NCBI GenBank assembly: GCA_963969595.1
Contig: OZ018411.1
Span: 8,744,501-8,808,500 of the forward strand
Reading direction: 5' to 3'
From: Neckera pumila
Lineage: Eukaryota > Streptophyta > Bryopsida > Hypnales > Neckeraceae
Length of the DNA: 64,000 bases
Positions 23,201 through 39,687 of the stretch are shown one piece after another. The notes under the pieces are model-generated. The model saw only the letters and a program-made list of their open reading frames with translations. It was not told where the DNA came from and searched no databases. A program made the position numbers and the translations under genes. Position 1 is the first letter of the stretch, and every line of letters begins with the position of its first letter.

Positions 23201-26016
23201 GTAAATTACTAATCCCTTCCCCTTCTTTTTAATTGTTAGATTTAGTGTTTTAAACACTTGGCCAAAGTTCAAGATCGATTCAGAGCATCAAGACTAAATA
23301 TTTTCTCAAAATTAGATTTTTAAACTTGTAGATTAGGATTAGGACTTTCCAAAACCATCTCATACTTAGGATTTGGAGTTAAAACAAGCTAGATATAGAG
23401 GGATAAAGTTTAGGACCTAATTTGAATGAAAAGTAATTAAAAAATAAACAAGACAAATTAAATTAGAATATATTAACTAAAAGCAACCTAGGTTTCAAAA
23501 GTGAAATGAAAAGCTAATTATCAAATTAGGATTAGGAATAATCAACGGATGAAGTCTTGAACACTGATTAGCAATCAAACTTCATCCATCAATAACTTTT
23601 GATGGGATAAGTGGAATATCAAGAAAGAAGACATTTTGAAAAGACTAGGTTACAATCTTGAAGGAACTAATCTAATCCTAAAAATAGTAACTTAACAAAG
23701 CTTAATCAAAACCTCAAGGAATAAAGGTAGAACAATTTAGGGTGTCTTAACCTAAACAAAGGAAGAAGTTAGGATTAGGAAGTCAAAGTAGAATCCTAAA
23801 GTAACCCTAAAATGGTTTGAACTTTAAGAAATACTACAAATTCTAAGAATGATTCAAGAATGAAGTTTGGATCCAAAAATGGATGAAGTTGACCTAAAAT
23901 CATTCATCCAAGTCAAAACTTAGAGTCTAGCCAGGCCTTAATTTTCTAAACCTAGGATTCAAATTTCAAAGCTAATTGAATTAAGGAACATCACCTAAAT
24001 CATGGATGAAGTTTAAAATAGCCTTGGAAGGGCTAAACTTCATCCGCCCATAACTTTTGCTAAGAGAAGGGGCTAGAGTTGAGTCTTATGTTTTCAGAAA
24101 TGGCATGAAATGATCTATAATTTAAAATTGATAAATTTAGACTGTAACTAGCTAGAATTTGAAACCACCGTGACCTCTTTGGATTGAAGAAGTTAGAATA
24201 GAAATCATCAAGTAGTTCAAATCTTTGGTTTTTGTGTATATTGTGGATGTTAGGGACATAGGAAAAGAAGATCCATTCCTTGGAAGGCATAATGGATTGA
24301 CGCTAAGCACTCGTAGGTTGTATAAAAATCCACACAAAAACTAGATCTCGGTTGTGCTCGCTTATTTACCAAAGGTTGGTAAATAAACGCTCACAACAAG
24401 TGTAGCACGTTGGATTGAAAGATGATGGCAGTTATAGATAAGCAAGGCACTGCACTTGAACTTTATTTAAGCATGTCAAAGACGATGCTAATATAAAAAG
24501 GAAGCCAATAGAGTTGGTACAAACATCGATAGCTAGGTTGGTTGTACATTGCCAAAATAGAACACTAGGACTACACAAATGAGCATTACTTAATCAAGCT
24601 ATATAAAGTAGTGCAGAGGTCTCGGTAGGAAACTAGGAGCTAATATCTTTAGATGGTAAAACGCTTTAAAGTTAACATTATTATGGTCGCTGTACATTGC
24701 TAGTACTTTACATCGTTGAAGTACTGGAGGGAGTCATCAAAATAGAACTCTAAGTCACCTAAGCAAAACTGATCTTCACTAAAGCTTGAAGACTTCACGG
24801 CGCAAATACCAAAACTACTTTAAAGTATAACAAAGTGACTCTAAAGATCGAACCCGTGAAATTCTGTGAAGTATCTAGCCTTATTTGGTCTCTAAGCTAA
24901 GTCAATACCAGTATTTCCTCTTTTGGTCCTAACACCACAAATGGAAATACCACATCACCAAAAACTACAATCAGATCCTCTTTTCCTTCTCCGATTTGAT
25001 CAGCTTTTTGATCCAGTTTGATCAGCTCACATCCACTCTTACTACCATCCGGTTTAGTTTTACCTTTGTTTCACCATCAGAGGGTTCGCCCCTTGATTTT
25101 GAGAGTGGCAGGCCCACGGCTCCTTCCGTAACTTATAGTGGCTGAAGATCCACTTTTCTATTCTCCCATTTCCTACACTAATCTGGATCCAGTTTGATCC
25201 TTCACAACAACCCAAAGACCTCTCCGGATCACCGGTCACACAAGGACCCCCCGTACGATCCTCTCATACTACAACGACCTTAGCGCCACGTTCCGTCTAT
25301 ACAAAGCCAGGCGGTTGCAAGTGAACCCGTCCGTTCCAACATCAACTAAAGTCCTTCCGTTTGTCCACTAAGGCAGCGAGATCTTTCAGGAGATCGGACA
25401 CTCAACTGGATTTTCCACCTAGGAGTTCTAGCACGACTAAGGAATCTCTCCCTATCTGCCTAGCCTAACAACGACTGTCTCGTCCGGAATCCTAAACCTT
25501 AGAGATGCTGAGGAATTGAAACCCACTCCCAACGTTTTCATAACCCGCTCACTTGCACATAAGATTAAAACAAGAACGCCAAAGGGAGAAATCACACCTG
25601 CACAATCATGCGCCTTCCTAACTCTTCACCATACAATCCTGCCACACACGGCAGAGACACGCAACAAGAGGCCAAGAGAAGACATACACAAAATTTGGGC
25701 AAAAAGACTCGCAGCTCCCAAGTAGGGGCTGACTTATATACAACTTGATTACAAGGCAAAAAGGCCCCTGGAAATCTGCGTCAGACATCTGGGTCCGATC
25801 CTAACCGGCCAGATCGGACCAACATCCGATCCGGTCCTAACTATCTTACAAAACTTTACATTCCTAACTACCTACCTACTCTCCAATTCTCCCACCCAGC
25901 GTAGGACTCTTGGATTCCTCGGGCAGTTAGTTGAAGACATCAATAAGGTTCCGGCTCCGCTCTCCGGCAGCAGGATTCGGAAGATCTGACCCTAGCGATG
26001 AATCCAGATGATTTGG
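23201..26016. other. intergenic, probable TE-derived sequence
   Basis: 23200-24350 is AT- and purine-rich with no gene seen. 24345-25990 is more balanced and rich in GATCCGG, CCGATC and CCGGTC words, which recur at 29650-29880. The two flanks may be remnants of the ends of the gag-like TE between them, but I could not align them as LTRs. A short inverted repeat TTTACCAA-AGG-TTGGTAAA lies near 24364. Confidence 0.35.
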
Positions 26017-27145
26017 TTATCCAAGCCCAGGTCTCCGGTTATTTTTCTTTGACTTGAGTGTCTGATCCTTGGACTCCCTCGGATTTGACCCTCCGGTTGC
26101 GAATGAATCCGATAGCGATATGTCCGCGAGCTGGATCTCCCGGGAGTACATGGACCCGTTCAGCTTTTGACTGCTGATGTCCATTCGGTTGGCCGCCTCC
26201 CTTGTTGCCACCAAGGATGCTTCCACCCGATCGGTGAAGTCGGTTAGGATCCGAACTATCCAGGAACCGGATACCTTCTTCTCCTCATGCACCCTTGTGT
26301 CAAATAATTCCGCTTTGACTGTAGTGGATCCGGACTCTCCGAGAGTGTCCTTCACCGACTCGGCCACCTTCCGGATTACTTCCGTTGTTGTATTGTACAT
26401 TTGTATATAGTGTAAAAATATATATTATATGTTTTATTGAGTAGCTTCAAGGTGACACCTTCTTGTTGAGGTGCATGACATCTATATAAGAAGACGGATT
26501 TGCCTAAGCGCTTCATCAAATTCCATAAGTGGTAGTTGTTTTCTACTTTAGGTTTAGAATGTCGAACTGGAGGGTTTTTTCTGAGTCTCAAGATGAAGAA
26601 TCTCAACCGAAGCGTGAGTTTGAATTTTCTCAAATTCCTGCAGATAGAGTGATATATTGATTGGAACTCTAGTTTTTTACCTCTACTAGACGTGTGTTGA
26701 GTTTGAATTCTTCATTCCGTAGTTGGAGTGATTTCTTGCATTAGTTTTGTATTTGTAAAGTAGTATAAGGAAATTATTCAAATAGTTTGCCTTCTCGGTG
26801 AACCTGAATGAATTTCCTTCTAAGTTAAAGATAAAGAAATAGTTGTGGGCCAAATGAGTGCTCAATTATTGTTGTTGTAGCCTTGAAGAGTGAGTTAGGG
26901 GCGGACCCCACTTGTTTGTGTGGTTAGAATGAAGATAGGGTGAGGAAAAAGGGGACACTATGGATCTTCTCTCTCATTATAAGTTTAAAGAGGACCCCGA
27001 ATGTTTGGAAGGCTATTGTGTTAGGAATTTGAAGAGTTTTGAAATGAAATTTGAAAGAATTATATATCATGGTGTGTATTTTTTAAATTTATCTCATTTG
27101 CTTAATTTGAAGTTGTGAATCAAAAGTTGTGCGAGTTTGAGTGGA

Positions 27146-27660
27146 GGAGGTTTGTTGCCTTTGAAACTATTAGGTAGAGACTTTGATCAGCCATAAAAGA
27201 CGGACAAGTTTTTTATTTACAATGAAATTTAGAAGGAGTGTAGAAAATTGTGTCAACTTTTCATAAAGCTATCATTCGTTCCATTTGGAGTTTTTATGAG
27301 TGAGTTGTGAGTGTGGAAGGGAAGGAGGGTCTGCTGCCCTTTTTCTCTCAAGGTCGAAATTTTGGATGGCCATGAATATTGGAAAAAGTTTTAGAATTGT
27401 TTGAGATTTGAAGAAAATGTATAAAATTATATTAGCTATTCATGAAGCTATCACTCGTTCTATTTGGAGTTTGTATGAGTGAGTTGTGAGTGAAGAAGTG
27501 AAAGAAGGTCTGCTGCCCTTCTTTCTCAAGGCCAAAACTTTAGATGGCTATAGAAGTCGGACAGAATTTTAGAATTGTTTGAAATATAGAGGAAAAGTAG
27601 GAGTTTGTGCTAGCTTTCCAAAAAGCTATTATTCATCTCATTTGAAGCTATGGAGTGTTG
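27146..27660. repeat. about three tandem copies of a 177-180 bp unit
   Basis: Units start near 27146, 27326 and 27505. Shared blocks are GGTCTGCTGCCCTT, TTTTAGAATTGTTTGA, AAGCTATCATTCGTTC and TTTGGAGTTTGTATGAGTGA. Copies differ at many positions, so this is an old array lying inside the spacer of the broken gag-like TE. Confidence 0.7.
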
Positions 27661-27731
27661 GAAGCACTCACTTGAAGTTCAGCTTACGAATTGGAGATTG
27701 AAGTTGGAGATTGGAGGAAGTGTTGAAGACT

Positions 27732-27759
27732 TGTGTGTGTGTGTGTGTGTGTGTGTGTG
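27732..27759. repeat. (GT)n microsatellite
   Basis: A run of about 14 GT dinucleotides. Confidence 0.9.
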
Positions 27760-29639
27760 GCTTGTGACTTCGTAAACTTTGTTGTTGCGGGCGGCTTGGT
27801 TTACAACATTGCTAGCCTCATTTTGTGTCGTGGATGACGAAGTGAGATTAATTGCCCACATGGTTGAGACTTGTTTGTTCTCACGGTGAAGCTTGGTTCT
27901 TAAAGTCGGTCATCGGGAGTTTGAAAGTTTAAGAACCCATCATCCGGACGGCATTTTGTGTTATGCTGTCTCGTTTTACTTGTCTGAGGATTGTGGTTTC
28001 TTATCACCTACCTAACCGAACCCTGGCCTGTTTAGAGCCAGCCTCAAGATAGGCCAACAAGGAACAGTTTCAAGGTGAAGTTGAAGATTCGACATTCTAA
28101 GTAGAAGATTCAAGGTTGAGGTACAAAATTTGACGCGACTATTACACACTCTAGTCCTAAACTATTTCAAATTGCAGCCAAAATCTCTACAATTTCCCGA
28201 GGCAAACTCTCTCTACACGACACCGCCATCTCCTGGACTGCAGCTTTGTCTTCCCTAAGGGCTACCATGTCAATCCTCAGAGTGTCGACTTCCTCCTGGA
28301 GCCAACGAATCTCTGCCACTTGCCTCCGGTGCTCATCTGGATCGGATAGATACTGGCCCACCCTACTCGATAAATTACTATCCACTGGTGCACCCACAAG
28401 ATTTCTGATACTGGCAAGGGCCCTCCTCTTGACCTCCCAGTCCGCTCGTATCCTGCACAGAATTACCGTTAACTGGTTGAACGGATCAGTTGGGTCTTCG
28501 GGATCTGGCATCTCCACATCCGGTCCCTATTCTGGAGTCGACCAAGTGGTAGGAGGGTTCCTCTCTTGCGAGGAGGCGTCGTTTTCATCCGCTTCCTCGG
28601 CCGGAGTTGCTTCTCCTCTTCTTCTTCTTCTTTTGTCTTGGGTTTGGATCCGGTTTGCTCTTCCTGTTTGTCATCCAAACCCAACTCCCCGTACTTCAGG
28701 ATAGACTCTTGAAGGCTCTACGTCTTCTCCTCCGTCTTTGTGAAGAGTTGATTGCGGTGGTAGAGGTGGAAGAGATAGGGACTCAAAGGAGTGGCCCTAC
28801 TTTTTTTATCCTCATCACCAGTTGGGACACTAGATCGGAAAAGATCCGGGCCTAGTTCACTTTCCGTTCCTCGCTCAGGGAACTGAAAATTGTGTTGTCG
28901 ATGGTCATCATCACCCTCGTCGGCTTCTCCGAGTGGACGATCGGAATCAGGAACTGGAAGAGATTATGATGCCGGTCGCTCTTGCAATCAGCAACCACGT
29001 ACCCATCCTTGTTGCTCGGCTCTCCATGAAACTTATCATGGATGAACTCATCTTTCCTTCCAGCCATGCCGGAACCTCCCATCCGGAAGTTGTAAACTTC
29101 CCTCCACCTTTCTTCTTCCCATTTGGTCGGGCGGCCCCGGAGCGTGTTGTTGAACTTATTCGACACCTTACACTTAAGCTCTCTCACCATCCGCTCTTCG
29201 CTAAACCCCTAGGGTTTGTCCATCAACACGAAACACCCCATCGCGTTGAGATCTTCCATGAGCTCGGACCTGGCCGGTTTCGCGGTAGGAATGACCGGAA
29301 CTACCTTCCGGAGCTTGACGTCGGAGGAAGAATTGGGTGCGTCCAGTCTATTCTTACACAGCTGAGGCATGGACACGAACGGACACTAGACCTTTACCGA
29401 TCGTTACCTCGCTCTCTTCTAGCCGCACGTCCCATTCCTCACTTCCTCTCGTTTGATCTCAACCGGAAAACAACACAAAACCTGCAACCCACACAATCTC
29501 TACCTTTCCTACACACTCTGACATGCCCGGCCGAAAGGGCACACACATACAACGGCTCTGGCACAGACGAAGGCGTAAAAGCGCTCAAGGTCAGCTCCAA
29601 AAGTCGAGGGAAGTAAAGGAGTGAAAATGAGGACAACTA

Positions 29640-30795
29640 GCCTTTATATAGTCCCAGGACCCCTGGCAGGTTATCATAACCTTTTCCGGTCCGGTCCATA
29701 TCAATCCGGTTCAATCCTAATTCCGATCTGAGGTGAGATCCGGATGTGATTCCATTCCTGAATACTAACATTCTGACCATATCAGACCCAGTTTTCTCCT
29801 TACTGGAATAGCGTTGTCTATCTCCAGTTTCCTTTTGTCCCTCTAATTGGATACGGATCCTAATTACCTGTTTCCATTCCAATATTTAGATAAGCAAAGG
29901 AAAACCAAAAATTTTAATTGCGACACTTGATGCTGTGCTTTTTATTTCAGCATCATTAAGGTTGCCCACAAAACATGAGCTGCTGGCTCCGTTCCTCACC
30001 ATCACTTTTTACGGCTGCCACCATGGATTCCACGTCGACTCAATAGCTATAAATACATGCAAGTGTGGATACTACAGCCTACTCCTTTGTAACAGCAACG
30101 TATAAGACCGCCTCAAATGCCAAGTGCAAAAGCAACCCTTTAGAAGATTGCCTTTTGTAGATGCACGTGACTTAGACAAAATCCATCCAAAATTTCAAGA
30201 ATTAATAGGATGAGAGGGCCATTGAAGTGCAATTTTAATTGTAATTGAAAATTGAGATCCCTCTTATCCGACCAAGTGTCAGATTTGTGCAAGTATCCAT
30301 GCATGACATTTTCATGCATTGGAAAAGCTTAATTGGTCTTTGTAAATTTAATTTGTAGCAATTTCAATTATTGCACTTAGCCAACCAACCATAGCGCATT
30401 TAAATACTTTAATTTTCCATACTTAAAGTTATCCAAGTCAATGCGTGATTATCATTGACTGAGCTTTTAAACATGTTGATTCTATACAGTTGCATCTTAC
30501 TTATTTTTCCAAGCTTTCCTGACAATTTCGACAAGTGTCTCAATAGTTGCGGATAGGATGTAAAATATTCCACATCATTCCATTGGAATGGAGGCAATGC
30601 TCATACTTACTACTGAATGTTATGATGTAGGAGTCCATGAGCAGTGGGCCTTAAAATGTTTCAAAAACAGGAAATGCATGAGACATAGCATAATTTTAGA
30701 TCCTGCAATAATGGAGAGTAGAATATTGTTAGCGAGTCCCTGAAACCCTAAAACCTATTTTCCAGAGCCGCGTAGTTTCATTCAAGTCTTTAGAA
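29640..30795. other. spacer and promoter region of the ACT gene
   Basis: 29640-29880 is TE-like (CCGGTCC-rich words and a TTTATATAG motif near 29642). The rest is AT-rich, leading to the ATG at 30796. I cannot name a clear core promoter element. No other gene is seen. Confidence 0.35.
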
Positions 30796-33040
30796 ATGAT
30801 GCTGAGATTGCGAGCTCTGCCGCAGCTATGGCGGAGCTCGACATCTCCGTCGTCGTCGTCCCGTCGGTGTCTGCCTTTGAGCAACCTGCCTTTTCCGCAG
30901 GAGGAGGCGCTTCCTGGTATGGCTTCTCATCGATTTGACTCACATTTTCTTTTTTTCCTTTTTAAATCTTTTTACACTTCGAGTCGCAATCGCAATCGTG
31001 TATCCCCTTCTCGCTGAATGTTACAGTTTCGGATACGTTTTTGGAATGTTGTGTGATTTTGTTTTTTGGTACAGGGCTTCAGAATTTGGTGGTGACGGCT
31101 TCAGGGCCGGACAGACCCGGCATTGTGGCTCGATTGAGCAAACGGGTGCTGGATTGCGGTGGGAATGTGGAAGTCAGCAGGATGTCGAGATTAGCTGGCG
31201 AGTTCTCCATTTTGTTGCTCGTCTCCTTTGACGTTTCGTAAGTCCCGAATTTTATATCCTGACTTTGATTTTTAGGGAAATGCACCTATTTCGAACTCTT
31301 TAAAGAATTAGTATGCTTGTGCGTCAAAAAGAATATGAAGATTTTGAGTCCGATTGAATTTTCTATTGATTTTTCAAAGTTCACTGTGTGTAGTACTGGA
31401 ATCCAGCATCTGAACTTCATATCTCAAGATTTTGTGTACTGTTGGGAATAGGTGCACCAACCGTGTGCGGTCGATCTAGTATTCGTTGAGTTATGCATTG
31501 ACTGATAATAGTGATGTGTTGTATGTCAATTGCATATTTTCAGCTAGTTGCTACTCATGCAGTAGTATGGGTGTTGATGTGAGGGTTCTATCTTAGGGCG
31601 AGAATAGAGCAATCATCGTATGCTTTAGTGAACATCTTATTCAATACGTATGCTGACGGATAGTTGCATCTTGATTTTTTGAACTTGCTATTTTAGGTCC
31701 AGAGTCTCGTGAGTAGTATTGTCTCAAAGACATGGACGGGTTTGTACAGAACGGCAAGGAAAGCCGAGCAGTTGCGAAACTCTCTTCTGCAAATTGAAGG
31801 TCTCCAGGTCTGGTTTGTCACCAGAGCATTTCCTTGAAATGAATTCTAGGACCGACTTGTATGTGGCTTCAATTCGTTTTTCTGTGATTTTTTGAATATA
31901 ATTGCTGATTTATTTGGGTCCTCTTTCTTGTTTCTGAGATTCTATTCAATTCTTCTCAGGTCAATACCAGATGGACTTCTGACGATCGTTTGAAACAAAC
32001 ACGGTCTCTACACAAGTTTCGGAAAATAATTTTGCGCGGTGTTGATAATCCTGGTATGTCCAATAATTCTTAGGCCTGCTTGGGATAGTTCATCATTGCT
32101 TAGCCTTTAGTTCCAATTTAAAATTGAACCTCAAAGGTGGCAAATTAGCCGGTCGCATGATGGTGATGTCCACGGAGGTTTCTCTGTATGACACACGTGT
32201 TCACGTGTGATCGGTCAGTATGATCACCTACATCGAGCAGTGTACGCTTCATCATCTGGCCTTGATCATTTTGGGTGCTGGTACAAATCGTATGCTCACA
32301 TTGTACCTTGGTTATATTTTCTGGATTTTCCTGTTGTTGTAAGTGCCTATTTTCTTGTATGTTTACTTCACTATAACTAGATTATTAGAATTTGATTTGA
32401 AGTGACAAATTGACTAAACGCATGACTGACGTCGACAGAGACGTAAGTCTCTGCGTAGGGGGTACTTATTTGATTCGGTCAGTATGATCACCTGTATTGA
32501 GCGGTGTACGCTTCATAATCCTGAATCTTGTCCATTTTATTTGGGTTTTAGTATAACTTGCATACTTACAGTGTCCTAATGTAGACTTTCTGGCCTATTT
32601 TTTCTGGTGCCACATTGGGTACAATACTTTAAGGTGGATATGCAATTGAGTTCTTGCAGGTCTCGTTTATAACCTGACTGAGTATCTATCATCGCATGGT
32701 ATCAACATTGAGAGTCTTGAAACTTACACCCAAGAGGTTCGTATTCTGACTACTATTTCCTCTTGCCTCTTCTTCTGGAGTTTAAGAATCTCTCTTGGAT
32801 TTGATTTAAAATTAATCCTCTTTTTCCTGAATGGTGGGTATGGTGGGTATTCAGGCACCATCTGGGAGTGGTACACTTTTCATGATGGAAGGTGTGATTG
32901 CAATGCCAGTAGGATTATCTGCTGCAACATTCATTCACAACCTGGACACCCTACAAGCAACACTTGGCGCGGAAATCAGCATTTCTGACCTGCCTAATCC
33001 TGCTCATAAGTTCGCTCCCTCTTTTCAAGCATTGACTTGA
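30796..33040 (+). CDS. ACT-domain protein, GcvR-like, probably organelle-targeted
   Basis: Six exons join without a phase break: 30796-30916, 31075-31237, 31750-31807, 31960-32053, 32660-32736 and 32855-33040, giving 232 residues. Residues 1-40 are Arg/Ser-rich with no acidic residue until the end (starting MMLRLRALPQLW), which fits a mitochondrial or plastid presequence. ACT domain 1 (about 43-105) begins NLVVTASGPDRPGIVARLSK. ACT domain 2 (about 137-205) begins KIILRGVDNPGLVYNLTEYL. Tandem ACT domains with the DRPGIV and DNPGLV signatures are the layout of bacterial GcvR, a regulator of glycine cleavage. In plants such proteins are thought to sense small ligands, often amino acids; the ligand here is unknown. 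No enzymatic domain is attached. Intron 4 contains a diverged 266-bp-period duplication. Confidence 0.8.
32130..32578. repeat. intronic tandem duplication with G-box palindrome
   Basis: Two copies with a period of about 266 bp lie in intron 4 of the ACT gene. Shared blocks are CAAATT..CGCATGA, TCGGTCAGTATGATCACCT (32211 and 32475), GAGCAGTGTACGCTTCAT / GAGCGGTGTACGCTTCAT and a TACTTACAGTGT-like end. The first copy holds two CACGTG G-boxes two bases apart (32194-32199, 32202-32207) inside the palindrome ACACGTGTTCACGTGT. Confidence 0.65.
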
Positions 33041-35417
33041 GTCAGAATCGTACGGAGTGATCATGTTCTTCTAGGGTGGTAGTTTACGTTGTTTTGTACA
33101 GCCTTGCTTAGAGCCCTGTGACTTCGATGTTATCTTGCTTTCAACCTTTCTGTTGAAAGTATCTGTAATTATTTGCCTCATTAAATCACCGTTTAAATCA
33201 ACGTGGATTTCTTTTAGCGAAGTGCGCTCGAGGATATCTCCTTGGCAACCATCCTTTTGTAACTTGCTGTTTGTTCCATGCGTGTGTGCAGTACTTCAGT
33301 TCCACCACCCTTTTATTCCTGGTTTTGGTCCTCGTTGCATTTGTTTCTATACGTCCATTGATTATTTCGTGGTAGCAACTGGTCGGTCTTCATCGATATC
33401 TCCCACAATCTGGGCCCAGATAAATATTTTTGTGCCCCCCACCCCGTTGCTTCTCTATGCAAGTTCGAATTTCTTGGAACCACAGAACATTTGCGTAATA
33501 TTTGCTGCAACTTCGTCACTTGGCATGGGCGCGAGTCCATTACTGTATCCTCACCCTTGCCGATGGTACGTATATTTGTTGTGTACAATGTTTTGAGCGT
33601 ACTTAAGACTCTGAAATAACGTACCTTCCGATTGAGAGTAAGTGCCTGGCCGCCTGCTACTCCAAATCATTTCATTTTACCAAACTGTTGATTTCGTACC
33701 TGCTGTCAAGTTTACAATTTTGCTTGAGCACGAGGTTTAGTGACTATCCTGTTCTTACCGAATTTCTAAGTAGCTTTTTACCAGATGTTGATCTTCATTA
33801 ACAGAATGGGAGTGATACGGTACTCCAATTGGTACAGAATCCGTTGGCAAAATGGATTCAACAACCAAGCTGCATGTACCGCTCAATTGCGGTGGAGGTG
33901 CCCGTGTCTCTGGGTTTCGAGTTCATGAGCCGTAGGATCCGAATTGGACGATCGGGATGGTAGCGGTTGAAAACGCAGTACTGATCGGAGGTTATTGCAC
34001 ACCCGTCCCGTGTTACGTTCCTTACCCTCTTCTCTGACTATCTCCTCGACCACGCTAATCAGCCCCTTGCAGCTGCTTCTAATTATCAGCTAACTAATAC
34101 CTTGTTCTGTAAGTCATATACATGGAAAATTATAGATACTTAGTGGATCTGTGACAGCTTGAGGTTGTACCATTCTCTGGCGGCTGTTTTAAAGGTTCAT
34201 ATGTGTGGGTGGTACTGTGACTTCGAGAGAGACATTTCGCACTGCAGAAGCTGGTGGACGTCACAGTTGAATGTGACATTCTAGTCTTATCATCATTACC
34301 GTTGATGTTTCAAGGCCAGGAGAGTGTACCCAGCTTCTCAGAACGTCTAGACTCGCATTTACTGAGACAGGTTGCAACTCTGAATTGACCTCGATTCGTA
34401 AGAGGATGGAGGAGGACAAAGAGGAGAAGTTCTTTTCTTTCCTTCTCTTTTCTCTTATGTCTCTCATTTGCGCGGGCTAGTATGCATGTTTGACTCTCGT
34501 TGGTGAGCATGTACTCAAGAGAATGCTGCGATATTTTCACTTGAAACCGAACGAGGTCACCGTCCATTCTTTGCTACTGTACTCTAGTATGCATCTATAG
34601 CTCTCTGTCTCTTGTTCTCCTTCTCAAAGACTCAGTTCTATGCAGATCAAACTGTTCATATGCATGATTTTTCGGTGCTATTGCTGTAGTGCTTTTTATC
34701 ATAGAACTACCGAATAGTTAGCTATCGTGGAGACAGGTTTGGACTTGTTCATTGGGTCTCTCCCAGAATGTAGGCAGCCAGCACTGTACACCTAAGGTTC
34801 ATGGATCCTATGGACTATACGGGCTGGATTGAGCTTCTTGTTTTCATCACTTCTGTTTGTCGATTTCCAGGAAAATCTCGACTTAGAAACTTCAATCTTT
34901 TCTGATATTGATAAGCTTCTAAGAGTATTGTTCTTGTTCTCAGCGGCCTTTCGGTTTAGGACGTTGTTGTGACTGGTACGAGAGCAATCACATTGGTTTT
35001 TGATGCAAAACTTGGATTAGAACTTGAAATTTCAGACCCTGCCCTTGACGTAGGACACGGGAATAGATATTAGCTTTGAAAATATGACTAGATACCTTCA
35101 AAGCGAGACTGTATTCTAGAATACGCCAAGATGCATTTGTGAGCAGGAAGAGACTTATTTTCCATTAGTTGGTCTAACAGGGGATCCTCCCGCAACTTGT
35201 TGGAGAGAGCTGTGCTCAGAGTACTGATTGTGGGGGCGATGGGTCAAGAAGCTCAGATGTATTCCAGCTCAACCTTCAGCTTTCACTTTCATCGACAAGG
35301 CTCAGGAAGCAATATATTGGGGATATCTTTAGTCTTTTTAAAATTTGTAGCATTCTATTGACATCAACGTTACCACAATGTTTCGCTTTTTCCAGGTAGC
35401 ATTGTTGAAAAGCGACA
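33041..35417. other. spacer between ACT gene and receptor kinase
   Basis: Holds the 3' flank of the ACT gene and the promoter of the kinase gene. Open frames such as 33135-33596 have no recognisable motif and are Cys/Phe/Ser-rich in a way typical of non-coding frames. No repeats or RNA genes are seen. Confidence 0.4.
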
Positions 35418-38604
<3,187 letters not shown>

Positions 38605-39687
38605 AACAGAACAAAGGCTGCTTGCATGATGGCTTGTGGAGTGTCAATGGCCAATTTTTGCTGTGGTAACTGTGATTTGCCAAGACCTCTATAATTTTTT
38701 ACTTTTGCCTTTAGCTTTTGAATTGGTTGTCCATGCAATGTCTGAATTTGAATTTTCTTACGTCTATGCAAAGTACTTTTGGACATGCTTCCAATTATAC
38801 AAATTTCAAGTCCTAATTATATACTACGTACCAATCAAAAGTTAGAAATACATTTGGAGGGACAATATACCAGTTGCTCTTAGAGATTTCAACTACTGTA
38901 GATGTGTGAGGCAGACTCTCCATGTTGTGGCCTCGTGGGGTATGAACTATGAAGTATGAAGTTAATGTGTGCTAATGTTTGTGCTGATGATTGAGGCTCG
39001 TTAATTAGCACGATAAGGTATTGGAAGTATAACTTAACCTTAATCTATTAAGGATTACGTTTTTGAGTAAAGTTACACAGTAATTTGTATTTGATCTGGC
39101 TGGCTGTGTGGATATTCTGGTATTCTTTCATTTTCCGTAATACTGTACGTTGTTTGAAATGGTCGCTTCCGGGACACTACGAGCGGAATTTTCAATCTGG
39201 ACATCAATGTGTTTGTGAGCAATCTGGCTCCCGGAACATGTGATTTAGGATGGGATAATTCTTGATGAACTCTTGGCACCGAATGCCTTCTTGGCACCGA
39301 ATGCCTTCATATGCAAAAGGAATTGAGATCACATATTCTAATGCAAAAGGAATGGAAACTGCATACATGTACCGAAATTATCATGAACCCCGAGCTTGGG
39401 AATCGATCAACAACCTCAAAACCTTCCGGCCATGGAACAGACTAGTCTTGGCAACGGCAGATTTGTCCTACAAAACGAATTCGACTCACACAGAGTTCCC
39501 GATCTGCGATAGTGGTAATCAGAGCTTGCAACTTGCGCTGCGCGACTTCACTGTTTCTTTCCACATTTGGGTTTTGGGTTTAGGAGCCCAAAAGCTTGCC
39601 TATAAAGCACCTGCGCAGAACAGAGTTTTCTCTAGTTTACAACTTCCCGAACTGAAAGCTCACGATTAGACATCCTGGCAATCAGGT
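38605..39687. other. spacer between convergent kinase and UMP kinase genes
   Basis: 3' flanks of two convergent genes. Contains a small direct duplication CTTGGCACCGAATGCCTT at 39272-39308. No further gene is recognised. Confidence 0.4.

Larger units (their letters stand above)
26017..29213 (-). pseudogene. broken TE gag-like gene
   Basis: On the minus strand, several frames belong together. 29213-28852 encodes a conserved-looking segment with RPTKWEEERWREVYNFR, then KDGYVVADC, FLIPIVHSEKPTRV and NTIFSSLSEERKV, and runs into a stop. 28684-28469 is Lys/Glu-rich with an RPRKRMKTTPPRKR basic stretch. 28517-28167 is a coiled-coil-like region with WLQEEVDTLRIDMVALREDK. 26400-26017 is another fragment with helical composition. 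From memory, the first segment resembles repetitive proteins encoded by plant transposons, reported mostly in bryophyte genomes; I cannot verify this here. Frame changes and stops make it non-functional. Confidence 0.5.

Noticed and set aside
28246..28704. 152-codon Ser/Leu-rich plus-strand frame
   Set aside because: Antisense to the coiled-coil and Lys/Glu-rich parts of the gag-like TE gene, which look more like protein.
33135..33596. 153-codon plus-strand frame after the ACT gene
   Set aside because: No recognisable domain, composition like non-coding sequence, and it lies in the 3' flank; I kept it as spacer.
39262..39669. 135-codon plus-strand frame between the two kinase genes
   Set aside because: No motif, contains a small direct DNA duplication, and lies in the shared 3' flank of convergent genes.
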